Shown here: piece after piece, positions 16,648 to 25,000 of the stretch | Position numbering within the stretch: position 1 is the first letter of the stretch | Layout of the letters: every line of letters begins with the position of its first letter | Origin: Ignavibacteriota bacterium | Lineage (GTDB): Bacteria > Bacteroidota > Ignavibacteria > UBA10030 > UBA6906 | DNA length: 64,000 nt | NCBI GenBank assembly: GCA_016707525.1 | Contig: JADJHP010000014.1 | Location: forward strand, 1 to 64,000 | Reading direction: 5' to 3' | The notes under the pieces: model-generated | Database searches by the model: none | Told to the model about the DNA's origin: nothing | The model's input: the letters and a program-made list of their open reading frames with translations, nothing else | Translations under genes and position numbers: made by a program

Positions 16648-17862
16648 ATGCTGATGCGAATGCAAGCGGTATTCGTTCTTGTTGTCCTGATCACACAGGC
16701 GGCTTTCAGTTGTACGTCTGCCGTCATCTCCGGCCGCGCGACACGGGACGGCCGGCCCATCCTCTGGAAACAGCGCGATACGGGTGTGCTCGAGAACAAA
16801 CTCGTCTACGGTACGGGCGGCAGGTACCGGTACATCGGCGTCCACGATCAGACCGATGTCCATAATGAAGAGTGCTTCATGGGGAGCAATGAAGCAGGGT
16901 TCAGCATCATCAATACCGCATCGTATAACCTTCGTTACAAGACGTATGAGGGGAAGATGGACGAGGAGGGGAAGGTGATGCGTGAAGCACTGGCCACCTG
17001 CAGGACGCTTGCGGACTTCGAGCGCCTGCTTACGCGGACGGCGGGGGCGCGCGGTGTGGAAGCGAATTTCGGTGTGATCGATGCGTCAGGCGGTGCAGCG
17101 TACTATGAGACGGATCCGTATGCGTTCGTGAAATACGATGTCAATGACCCCGCGGTGGCCCCGCAGGGGTATCTCCTCCGCACCAACTTCTCCATGTCCG
17201 GCCCGGTCGACAAGGGCCAGGGGTACATCCGGTATCAAGCAGCATCCGATCTGTTCGCCTGGGCACGATTGGGGGATGGCCTCTCGGTGGAGATGATCCT
17301 CCTGGATGGCACATGCGACCTGAAGCACGCACTTGTCGGGACGGATCTGACGCGTGAACCACTCCCCGTGGATGAAGAGGCGCGGTCGATCGTCTATTTC
17401 GCGGACTTCATCCCGCGTTTCACTTCGGTCGGCTCCATGATCATTCAGGGAGTCCGGCAGGGCGAAGATGCCGCGGCGACCACGATGTGGACCGTTCTGG
17501 GTTCTCCGCTCACCACGCCCGTCATGCCGCTCTGGGTGGCGCATGCGGACCGCATCCCCGCCATGATGTTCTCCCACTCCTCGATGGCGGCGGCCTTGAA
17601 TGCCCGGTCGCTTGCGTTGAAGGAACGGCTCTTCCCGATGAAGACCGCCGAGGGGCGGAACTATCTCGATCTGGCACGTGTGGTGAACCGCGCCGGCACC
17701 GGGACCGTCCAGCGCTTGCGACCGGTGGACAGGGAGATCATGCGGCGGACCGCCGCAGTGCCGCTGACGTCCACGGGACTCCGGGCTGCGGGCGATGTGG
17801 AATCACTGTACCGGTCCATCGGGCAGCTGATCCAGGAGTACTACCTCTCCTATGGATTATAA
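16648..17862 (+). CDS. exported Ntn-hydrolase (C45/choloylglycine hydrolase-like)
   Basis: A 404-residue protein. ATG 16648 gives a compact signal peptide (MLMRMQAVFVLVVLITQAAFS) directly before Cys22, followed by TSAVISGRATRDGRPILWKQ. A cysteine exposed by cleavage, then an Arg-Asp-rich strand and FMGSNEAGFSIINTA, is the pattern of cysteine Ntn hydrolases (penicillin V/bile-salt amidases and acyl-CoA:6-APA acyltransferases). Here signal-peptide cleavage itself would expose the nucleophile. It overlaps the racemase-like gene by 11 bp. Substrate unknown; an amide bond in the periplasm is likely. In-frame ATGs at 16654 and 16660 are alternative starts. Confidence 0.7.
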   Translation: MLMRMQAVFVLVVLITQAAFSCTSAVISGRATRDGRPILWKQRDTGVLENKLVYGTGGRYRYIGVHDQTDVHNEECFMGSNEAGFSIINTASYNLRYKTYEGKMDEEGKVMREALATCRTLADFERLLTRTAGARGVEANFGVIDASGGAAYYETDPYAFVKYDVNDPAVAPQGYLLRTNFSMSGPVDKGQGYIRYQAASDLFAWARLGDGLSVEMILLDGTCDLKHALVGTDLTREPLPVDEEARSIVYFADFIPRFTSVGSMIIQGVRQGEDAAATTMWTVLGSPLTTPVMPLWVAHADRIPAMMFSHSSMAAALNARSLALKERLFPMKTAEGRNYLDLARVVNRAGTGTVQRLRPVDREIMRRTAAVPLTSTGLRAAGDVESLYRSIGQLIQEYYLSYGL

Positions 17863-18886
17863 CGTGAACAGGCCCTCCACACTCCTTCTTCTGGCGATGC
17901 TTATGGCTCATTCCGTTCATGCAGGTGCGCCTGCGGCCGACACGGTTGCCGCGCGCATTGCGCGCGTGGTGCAACGTGACTCCATCACGGTCCTGGTGAC
18001 CGACTCCGGGCTCGGAGGGCTTGCCGTTGCCGCCGATCTCGACGCGCGTGTGCGGAAGACAGGCGCGTACGCGAAGGTCCGCATCATTTTCGCGAACGCA
18101 CTCCCCGAATCGAACCGCGGCTACAACAGGATGAAGACCACGCAGCAAAAGGTGCGGGTCTTCAATGATGCCCTCGTGGGTATGGCGCGGGAGTATGCGC
18201 CCGATGTGATCCTTGTGGCATGCAATACCCTTTCCGTTCTCATTCCGCAGACGGCATTCGTCGCGGACTCGCCCATCCCCGTTCTGGGGATCGTGGGGAC
18301 CGGCGTGGAAATGCTGCACGACCGGCTGGTTGCCGAGCCCGGATCCACAGCGATCATCTTCGGGACAGAGACCACGATCGGTGCCGGGACGCACCGGCGC
18401 ATGTTGATCGAACGCGGCATCGATCCGGGACGGATCGTGACCCAGGCGTGTCCGAATCTTGCCGGAGCGATCGAGACCGACGCGTCGGGGAGCGCTGTCG
18501 CTACCGCGGTGCAGGGGTTCTCCGCCGAGGCTTCTTCCGCGATCGGCACCCGGGGTGGAAGGGTCCTGGCCGGCCTCTGCTGCACTCACTATGGCTATGC
18601 GGCCGACCGGTTCCGCGATGCGCTCGCGGCGAACGGCGCAGGGATGGTGGAGATCATCGATCCGAACACGCGGATGAATGATGTCCTTTTTCCGCCGGAC
18701 CGCCGGCGCGTGACGCAAAGCCCGCTCTGCACCGTTGACGTCGTATCGCGTGCGGTCATCTCACCGGAAGAGAAGTCCTCGATCGGCGGATTGGTGGAGG
18801 CCGTGTCGCCAGCCACCGCTGCTGCATTGCGTACCTACCTCCTCAACAGAGATCTCTTTCCCTTCAACCCGGACGCCACGGAGTAG
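17852..18886 (+). CDS. exported glutamate-racemase-like protein
   Basis: A 344-residue protein of the aspartate/glutamate racemase (MurI) family. Motifs: TDSGLGGLAV near the N-terminus, ACNTLSV with Cys124, and GLCCTHYGY with Cys244 as the second catalytic cysteine. Unlike normal cytoplasmic MurI (about 260-290 residues), it has a hydrophobic N-terminus resembling a signal peptide (LLLLAMLMAHSVHAGA) and a C-terminal extension. It overlaps the exported Ntn-hydrolase gene by 11 bp, so both may work outside the cytoplasm, for example on D-amino acids or peptidoglycan fragments (inference). It is unlikely to be the housekeeping enzyme. Confidence 0.75.
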   Translation: MDYNVNRPSTLLLLAMLMAHSVHAGAPAADTVAARIARVVQRDSITVLVTDSGLGGLAVAADLDARVRKTGAYAKVRIIFANALPESNRGYNRMKTTQQKVRVFNDALVGMAREYAPDVILVACNTLSVLIPQTAFVADSPIPVLGIVGTGVEMLHDRLVAEPGSTAIIFGTETTIGAGTHRRMLIERGIDPGRIVTQACPNLAGAIETDASGSAVATAVQGFSAEASSAIGTRGGRVLAGLCCTHYGYAADRFRDALAANGAGMVEIIDPNTRMNDVLFPPDRRRVTQSPLCTVDVVSRAVISPEEKSSIGGLVEAVSPATAAALRTYLLNRDLFPFNPDATE

Positions 18887-18891
18887 ACACG

Positions 18892-19632
18892 ATGCGCTGG
18901 AAATTCTGTCTTCCCTCCGCCGGTTCCGCCGGTTCCCAACGGCTTGCCCTCGAAGACCTCTATCTGGTCCCCGAGGACGGGAGCAGCAGCGGGCGCTCCT
19001 ATTGGGTGACCGTGGAGGCACTGTGTTCGTTCACCGGCGGAACCCGGGAGGAGAAACTCGCACGCCTCGCAGGGAAGGAATTTGATATCTCGGATACGAT
19101 GGACATGCTTGTGCACCGGGAGGATTTTGACAGGTCGGAGTTGCTGGCATGGGCACGCATTTTCATCCAGAACCGGCTGGGCGATCCGCACCCGGAATTG
19201 ATCGAGGCCGAGGGTGATGAGGTGGCGCGGTGTACGCCCGTGATCCGGGAGAACGACCCGCGCATGCATGCGGGTCGTCCCGTCCGGCTCCTCTTCATTC
19301 ACCATCAATCCGGACCGCCGGTGGCACTTCCTGAAGGATCACTGACCGGTGCCGCCGGATTCGATGTCAGTACAGTATGCCTCGGCGATATCCTCACGTC
19401 AGATCTTCCCGCCGATCTCATCACCCGGGCCGATCTGGTGTTCGTCATGGACAAGCGGACACGCCATGTGCTGCAGCGGCGTTGCAAGGCACTCGGGATG
19501 CAGCGCCGCATTGTCTGTCTCTTCCTGCCCGAGCATCATGATGTGCGGGATCCTGCTTTCCTGGCCATGTTCCATGAGCGTGTGCGGGTCTATCTGGACC
19601 GGTTCGGGTGGAACAGGACCGATCGTGAGTGA
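18892..19632 (+). CDS. LMW-phosphatase-like protein lacking the P-loop
   Basis: A 246-residue protein starting five bases after the previous stop. The first 125 residues are unrecognised. The C-terminal 115 residues follow low-molecular-weight protein tyrosine phosphatases: a first strand VRLLFIHHQSG, then ITRADLVFVMDKRTRHVLQRR and RRIVCLFLPEHHDVRDPAF. The family's CX5R phosphate loop, which should follow the first strand, is replaced by HHQSGPPV, so phosphatase activity is not expected. It may bind a phosphoprotein or be purely structural. The EamA gene starts inside its last codons (8-bp overlap). Confidence 0.55.
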   Translation: MRWKFCLPSAGSAGSQRLALEDLYLVPEDGSSSGRSYWVTVEALCSFTGGTREEKLARLAGKEFDISDTMDMLVHREDFDRSELLAWARIFIQNRLGDPHPELIEAEGDEVARCTPVIRENDPRMHAGRPVRLLFIHHQSGPPVALPEGSLTGAAGFDVSTVCLGDILTSDLPADLITRADLVFVMDKRTRHVLQRRCKALGMQRRIVCLFLPEHHDVRDPAFLAMFHERVRVYLDRFGWNRTDRE

Positions 19633-20524
19633 TATCCCTTTCCTCGGAGAGATCGCCGGACTCCTGACCGCCGTGTGCTGGTCAGGAAGTTCGCTCGTCT
19701 TTTCGACGGCGACACGGCGGCTGGGTACCGTGCTCGTCAATATCGCACGCCTCGTCTTCGCGCTCATCTTTCTCGCGATCCTCATTCCCGCCTTCGGCAT
19801 CCCGTTGCAGGTCTCATCCACGCAGATCCTGTATTTTGCGATCAGCGGGGTCATCGGGCTGGCGCTCGGGGATTCGTTCCTGTTCAGGGCCTACGTGCAT
19901 ATCGGCCCGCGTCTGAGCATGCTGGTGATGTCCATCGCTCCCGCGGTCTCGGCGGTCTGCGCCTGGTTCATCCTCGGAGAATACCTCTCGCTCCTCGGGA
20001 TCGCCGGCATCATCATCACGGTCGTCGGCGTTGCTCTTGTGGTGTACGAGCCCGGTTCACAGGGCAGGTTGCCGGGAAGCGACCTGGCCGTGGGGATCCT
20101 GTCTGCTGGCGTCGCGGCCGTGAGTCAGGGCGTAGGGCTGACCTTCGCCAAGCTGGCCTTCATGGAGGGATCGGTCGATGGCTTTGTGGCCGCGGCGATC
20201 AGGATCGCATCGTCCCTTGTTGTCCTGCTCCCGATCGTGCTGCTGTTCCGCCGGTTGCCGGATCCGGTGAAAGCATTCACGAATGACGTGAAGGGATTCT
20301 GGCTGACCGCACTCGGGTCCGTCCTGGGACCGTTCATCGGGATCACGCTGAGCCTGCTGGCGGTGCAACACACAAAGGTCGGCATCGCCGCAACGCTGAT
20401 CGCGACGGTCCCGATCATCATGTTGCCCATGGTGCACTTCATCTACCGTGAACATCTGACGGCGCGCTCGATCGTCGGCGCCTGTATCGCCGTGGCAGGT
20501 GTCGCGGTGCTCTTTCTCCATTGA
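19625..20524 (+). CDS. EamA/DMT-family transporter
   Basis: A 299-residue membrane protein starting at GTG 19625, shortly after an AGGA ribosome binding site; in-frame ATGs further upstream lie inside the previous gene. It has about ten hydrophobic helices in two EamA repeats, with the typical GLALGDSFLFRAY and VAGVAVLFLH ends, and a central loop (YEPGSQGRLPGSD). Members export amino acids or other small metabolites. The position between a phosphatase-like protein and threonine synthase makes an amino-acid role plausible, but the substrate cannot be read. Confidence 0.8.
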   Translation: MSDIPFLGEIAGLLTAVCWSGSSLVFSTATRRLGTVLVNIARLVFALIFLAILIPAFGIPLQVSSTQILYFAISGVIGLALGDSFLFRAYVHIGPRLSMLVMSIAPAVSAVCAWFILGEYLSLLGIAGIIITVVGVALVVYEPGSQGRLPGSDLAVGILSAGVAAVSQGVGLTFAKLAFMEGSVDGFVAAAIRIASSLVVLLPIVLLFRRLPDPVKAFTNDVKGFWLTALGSVLGPFIGITLSLLAVQHTKVGIAATLIATVPIIMLPMVHFIYREHLTARSIVGACIAVAGVAVLFLH

Positions 20525-20542
20525 CCGGAAGGAGGGGTGTGT

Positions 20543-21673
20543 ATGCGGTCCCCAGTTGCACTGATCTGTCGCGATACCGGAGAGGCCTATGATGCGGCGG
20601 AGCCGCGGTGGAGATCGGCCAGCGGTGGCCTGCTGGATATCGATTTCACGCCCACGCTCGATGTGCATGAAGTTGCCGAGCGCCCCCCTTCGCTCTGGCG
20701 TTACAAGGAAGCGTTCCCTCTGGATGAGGCAGTGTCCCCGGTAAGCCTTGGCGAGAGCGTGACGCCACTCGTCCGGATCTCCCTCGGGGGGATCCCCGTC
20801 CTTGTGAAGCAGGACCATCTTTTCCCCACCGGATCGTTCAAGGACCGCGGTGCGGCGCTGATGGTGAGCCGGTTGCATCATCTGGGGGTCGGCCATGTTG
20901 TGGAAGATTCGTCCGGCAATGCGGGGTGCGCCGTGGCCGCCTATTGTGCTCGTGCGGGGATCGGCTGCGACATCTTCGTTCCCCGGGCGACATCAGCCGC
21001 CAAGCTCACCCAACTTGAATACTACGGGGCCCGCATCCATAGGGTCGACGGCACACGCGAGGATGTTGCGCAGGCAGCGAAGGAAGCAGCGGCGTCGTCG
21101 TACTACGCCAGCCACGTGTGGGACCCCTTCTTCGTTCACGGCACGAAGACCTTCGCGTACGAAATTGCCGAGCAGCTCGGGTGGCGGTCGCCCGATGCCG
21201 TCGTCGTCCCGGTAGGGAACGGGACATTGCTGCTCGGGGCGTTTCTCGGATTCACGGAACTGAAGGCCATGGGGATCATTGACCGGTTGCCGCAGGTGAT
21301 CGGGGTGCAGGCCTCGGCATGTGCGCCTCTGGAAAGCACCTGGAGAGCGGGAGGTGGGTCGCTGTCCGGCTGCGAAGGGCTGCCTTCCCTCGCCGATGGC
21401 ATTGCCGTGATGAGGCCCGCCCGGTGGCACTCAATTATAGAGGCAGTGCGGTCGACGGGCGGGGGGATCTTGAGGGTGTCTGAATCCGCGATCCGATCTG
21501 CATTGCTTGAGCTGGGGAGGATGGGCTTTTTTGTGGAGCCGACGGCTGCTGTGGCCATGGCCGGAGTGCGGAAACTTCTTTTCCAGCGAGGGGACGTTGA
21601 GACCATTGTAAGTGTTTTAACAGGTACCGGACTTAAATCAGGTCATGCGTTGGACGAGGTGCTCCATTCCTGA
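20543..21673 (+). CDS. thrC: threonine synthase-like PLP enzyme
   Basis: A 376-residue fold-type II PLP enzyme; ATG 20543 follows GGAAGGAGGGG (GTG 20537 is an alternative). Motifs: the LGESVTPLV entry, PTGSFKDRG with PLP-binding Lys100, EDSSGNAGCAVAAY for the cofactor phosphate, PVGNGTLLLG and the C-terminal VLTGTGLKSG. These fit threonine synthase, which converts O-phosphohomoserine to threonine. A related lyase with another substrate is possible. It ends the 16648-21673 gene group. No thrA or thrB is nearby. Confidence 0.75.
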   Translation: MRSPVALICRDTGEAYDAAEPRWRSASGGLLDIDFTPTLDVHEVAERPPSLWRYKEAFPLDEAVSPVSLGESVTPLVRISLGGIPVLVKQDHLFPTGSFKDRGAALMVSRLHHLGVGHVVEDSSGNAGCAVAAYCARAGIGCDIFVPRATSAAKLTQLEYYGARIHRVDGTREDVAQAAKEAAASSYYASHVWDPFFVHGTKTFAYEIAEQLGWRSPDAVVVPVGNGTLLLGAFLGFTELKAMGIIDRLPQVIGVQASACAPLESTWRAGGGSLSGCEGLPSLADGIAVMRPARWHSIIEAVRSTGGGILRVSESAIRSALLELGRMGFFVEPTAAVAMAGVRKLLFQRGDVETIVSVLTGTGLKSGHALDEVLHS

Positions 21674-21714
21674 CGAATTCCGGCGTATCTGATCATTTGC
21701 CGGGACAAACGGAA

Positions 21715-21756
21715 TGTGCGCTGGCTCACAACCTTTTCTCCGGAAGCCAGTATATT
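21715..21756 (+). promoter_or_regulatory. CRP-like operator and class II promoter (P1) of the giant adhesin
   Basis: TGTGCGCTGGCTCACA (21715-21730) differs from TGTGA-N6-TCACA by one base. A TATATT -10 element starts at 21751, 28.5 bp from the operator centre, so the operator would lie near -40.5 or -41.5. No -35 hexamer is visible, as expected for an activator-dependent promoter. The leader to ATG 22060 is nearly 300 bases. Confidence 0.55.
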
Positions 21757-21809
21757 GGGGTCACAATGAGTACGATGTCCATTACATGAATGGCGCGCCA
21801 TCCGTTATC

Positions 21810-21838
21810 TTGACTGGCAGGGGTGTTCTTTGTATCTT
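21810..21838 (+). promoter_or_regulatory. second promoter (P2) of the giant adhesin
   Basis: TTGACT (21810-21815), a 17-base spacer and TATCTT (21833-21838). This would be an activator-independent start near 21845. In the rest of the 386-bp gap only a small dyad (TGCGG/CCGCA near 21844-21856) and the leader ORF were seen. Confidence 0.4.
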
Positions 21839-21997
21839 GACTTGCGGTTTCCGCAGTTTTCCGCTGTTTTACTGTCTGCGCCCAATCACAGGCCGACGAC
21901 GGAACGTCCGTGCCCAGGGGGGGACTCAGCTCATTGACCGGGTCATGAGGAGCCACTCCTCTGGCTTTTCTTTTCCTAGGGTTTACGAAGGATCCTG

Positions 21998-22063
21998 ATG
22001 CACGCGCGGTATCCGAAGTGCAGTGACGACAGTTGTTGTGTTTCATCCGAGAGTCTGCTATGA
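21998..22063 (+). CDS. 21-residue leader ORF coupled to the giant adhesin
   Basis: ATG 21998 has a well-placed GAAGGA (21987-21992, 5-base gap). The peptide is cysteine-rich and starts MHARYPKCSDDSCC. Its TGA (22061-22063) overlaps the ATG (22060-22062) of the adhesin, which has only a weak ribosome binding site of its own. This is the pattern of a leader that delivers ribosomes to the next gene. Expression is inferred. Confidence 0.4.
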   Translation: MHARYPKCSDDSCCVSSESLL

Positions 22064-25000
22064 GAACGTATCACCACACCATCGCCCTGTTCATGAGTTG
22101 TATGCTGCTCGGAACCGGAGCGATGTACGGTCAGGCGACGAAGTTCGTGATCACCGGCTCCACGACCCAGGTTGCGGGCACGACGCAGAGCCTTACGATC
22201 CGGGCCGACAGCGCCGGGTCGCCGGCCGCCTCGTACACCGGAGCCAAGGTCCTCACGTTCTCCGGTGCCAACTCTTCTCCCAGTCCTGTCACTGCTCCGA
22301 CCATTACGGATGCCACGGGGACACCGGTGGCTTTCGGCAACTCCACGACCATTACCTTCGTGGACGGACAAGCGACCGTTACCGGCAGCAATAACGGCGT
22401 TCTTACCCTGTATGATGTTGAATCAGCGGTCATTTCTGTCACCGATGGCTCGATACAGTCCACCGGCACCGACCGCCTGACGGTTGGCGTTACACATGGA
22501 CTTCTCGAGAAATTCGCACTCGTCCTTGCCCCGTCACAGGTGAACAATGCGGGATTCACCGGGACCTCTACCCTGACCGCGCAGGACAGCTGGGGTAATA
22601 CCGTCACGAGTTACAATGCAGCCGCGAACCATGTCCTGATCACGGCCAATTCTCTGACGGGATCGGTGGTCGGGCTTGGCAACTCTGACGACAATACCCT
22701 GGACAAGAATGGGGATTTTGTGTCCGGGGTGGCAGACCTGACGGCGATGGGTATGCGCTACGTTGGTACGATCGGCACAGGATCGTTCACGGCCACGTCC
22801 GCGAGTCCGTCCAAGTCCGGCAGTTCCGGGAGCGTGACCATCACTCCCGGCCTTGCCCAGAAGCTGGTGATGACCGGGGCCGGGACAACGGCCGCCGGCG
22901 TGGCCCTGGCGCCGACGATCACGGCGAAGGATACCTCAGGCAACACGGCGACGGGGTATGGTGGCGCAAAGAATCTGACGTATGCAGGGGCCTCCTCGAT
23001 CGTCTCTCCGTTGACGAATCCGACGGCATCCACGAGTGCCGGCACGGACGTTGCATTCGGTTCAGCGACTTCGGTAACGTTCACGCTTGGCGTCGCGGCC
23101 GCATCTGGAGCGAATAATGGCACCTTGAAGCTGTACAAAGTTGAGAGCGACACGATCTCGGTCACCGATGGCTCGATCGCAACATCGGGGGCCGGCCGTC
23201 TCGTCGTGAATGTGACGTCCGGGACGCTCAACAAATTCGTGGTCGCGATCGCGTCTCCCCAGACGAGTGGCACGGCAGTCACGGGAACGAACACGGTGAC
23301 GGCCCAGGACACGTGGGGGAATACGGTCACCTCATTCGATGCATCCGCGGTGCCCGTCACGATGTCGGCCTCGCTCGGGGGGACCATCACCGGACTCGGG
23401 ACAGGCAACAATGCCATTTTGAACCGCGGAGTGGATTTCTCCGGCGGCGTCGCCAATCTCACTTCCCTCGGCATGATCTATACCGGGACCACCGGAACGG
23501 CAACATTCACGGCCCAGAGCACGTCTCCAGCCGCGACCGGAACCTCGGGCAATGTGACGATCAATGCCGGCGTGGCCACCCGCCTGGTGGTCACAGGAAC
23601 GTCGACGCAGACGGCGGGCAGTTCGCAGAACATCACCATCACTGCGAAAGATGCGATCGGCAATACGGTCACCTCCTATAGCGGCGCCAAGTCGCTGTAC
23701 TTCTCGGGAGCGAACCCGTCCGCCAATCCTGTGACGAATCCTACGGCCCGCAATTCCAGCGCAGCCGATGTCAATTTCGGTCAACTCACATCGATCATCT
23801 TTGCCAGCGGTGAAGCCACCGTCAGTCTCAAGCTCTACAAAGCAGAATCTGCGACGATCGCGGTCGCGGACACGGTCGGGCATATCCGGGCGAGCGGCAG
23901 CGACCGGCATGGCGTGATCGTGTCGTCCGGTCTTCTCGGGAAGTTCTCGTTTGTGGTCGCCGGCAGTCAGCAGAATGATGTGCCGTTCACCGGTGTGAAC
24001 TCGCTGACCGCAGAAGATGACTGGGGGAATATCATTACCACGTTCAGCGCCGCGGCGAATAACGTGGCCATCACTGCGAGTGGCGTTGGTGGAACGGTGC
24101 TGGGGCTCGGAACGGGCCAGAACGGCGTGCTGAACCAGGCGGGCGACTTCAGCAGCGGTGTCGCGGACCTGACGCTCCTCGGCATGAAGTTTCTCGGCAC
24201 ATCCGGAAACAGAACATTCACAGCCACGTCGGCATCTCCGATGAAGTCCGGCACATCGGCCACCGTGGCCATCAGTCCTGGCGTCGCCAGGCGGTTTGCC
24301 CTGAGCGGGACGGGGAATGTGGCTGCGGGCGTTGCGCATGCCCTGACCATCACCGCGCAGGATACCTCGGGTAATACCGCGACCGGGTATACCGGTCTCA
24401 AGACGCTCTCGTTCTCCGGTGCGAACGCTTCTCCCGACGGCAACCAGCCGACCGTGAGCAATAACACGGGTAATGAACGCAATTTTTCGAATACGCCGAA
24501 CACCGAGATCAATTTCTCGAATGGTGTCGCCGCCGTGAGCGGGAATACCAACGGGCTCCTGCGCCTCCGCAAAGTGGAGTCCGCATCCATTGCTGTGACC
24601 GATGGGACGATCAGTACGCCGGTCGGAGGATCGCTGGCCGTCACGGTCACCCCGGGAGGCCTCGGACGCTTCTCGGTGGTCATGACCTCGCCGCAGACGA
24701 ATGGCATCGCGTTCACCGGAGTGAACACGATCACGGCCGTCGACAGTTTTGGGAATACGGCGACCAGCTTCAGTGCTGCATCCAATACGGTCACCGTGAC
24801 CACGCCCGCATTGGGAGGGACGATCACGGGGCTCGGTTCCGGGTTGACGAACGTCCTGAATCAGGCCGGGGATTTCGTTGCCGGCGTCGCGAATGTGAGC
24901 ACGAAACTGAAATACACAGGAGCAACGGGATCGAGCACCATCAAGGCCACGTCCGCGAGCGGCAAGGAAGGCACGTCGGCGTCTCCGGTGACGATCAACG

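Noticed and set aside
21714..21998. Plus-strand open frame of 94 codons before the giant adhesin
   Set aside because: It starts upstream of the CRP-like operator and runs across both promoters; no ribosome binding site and no domain.
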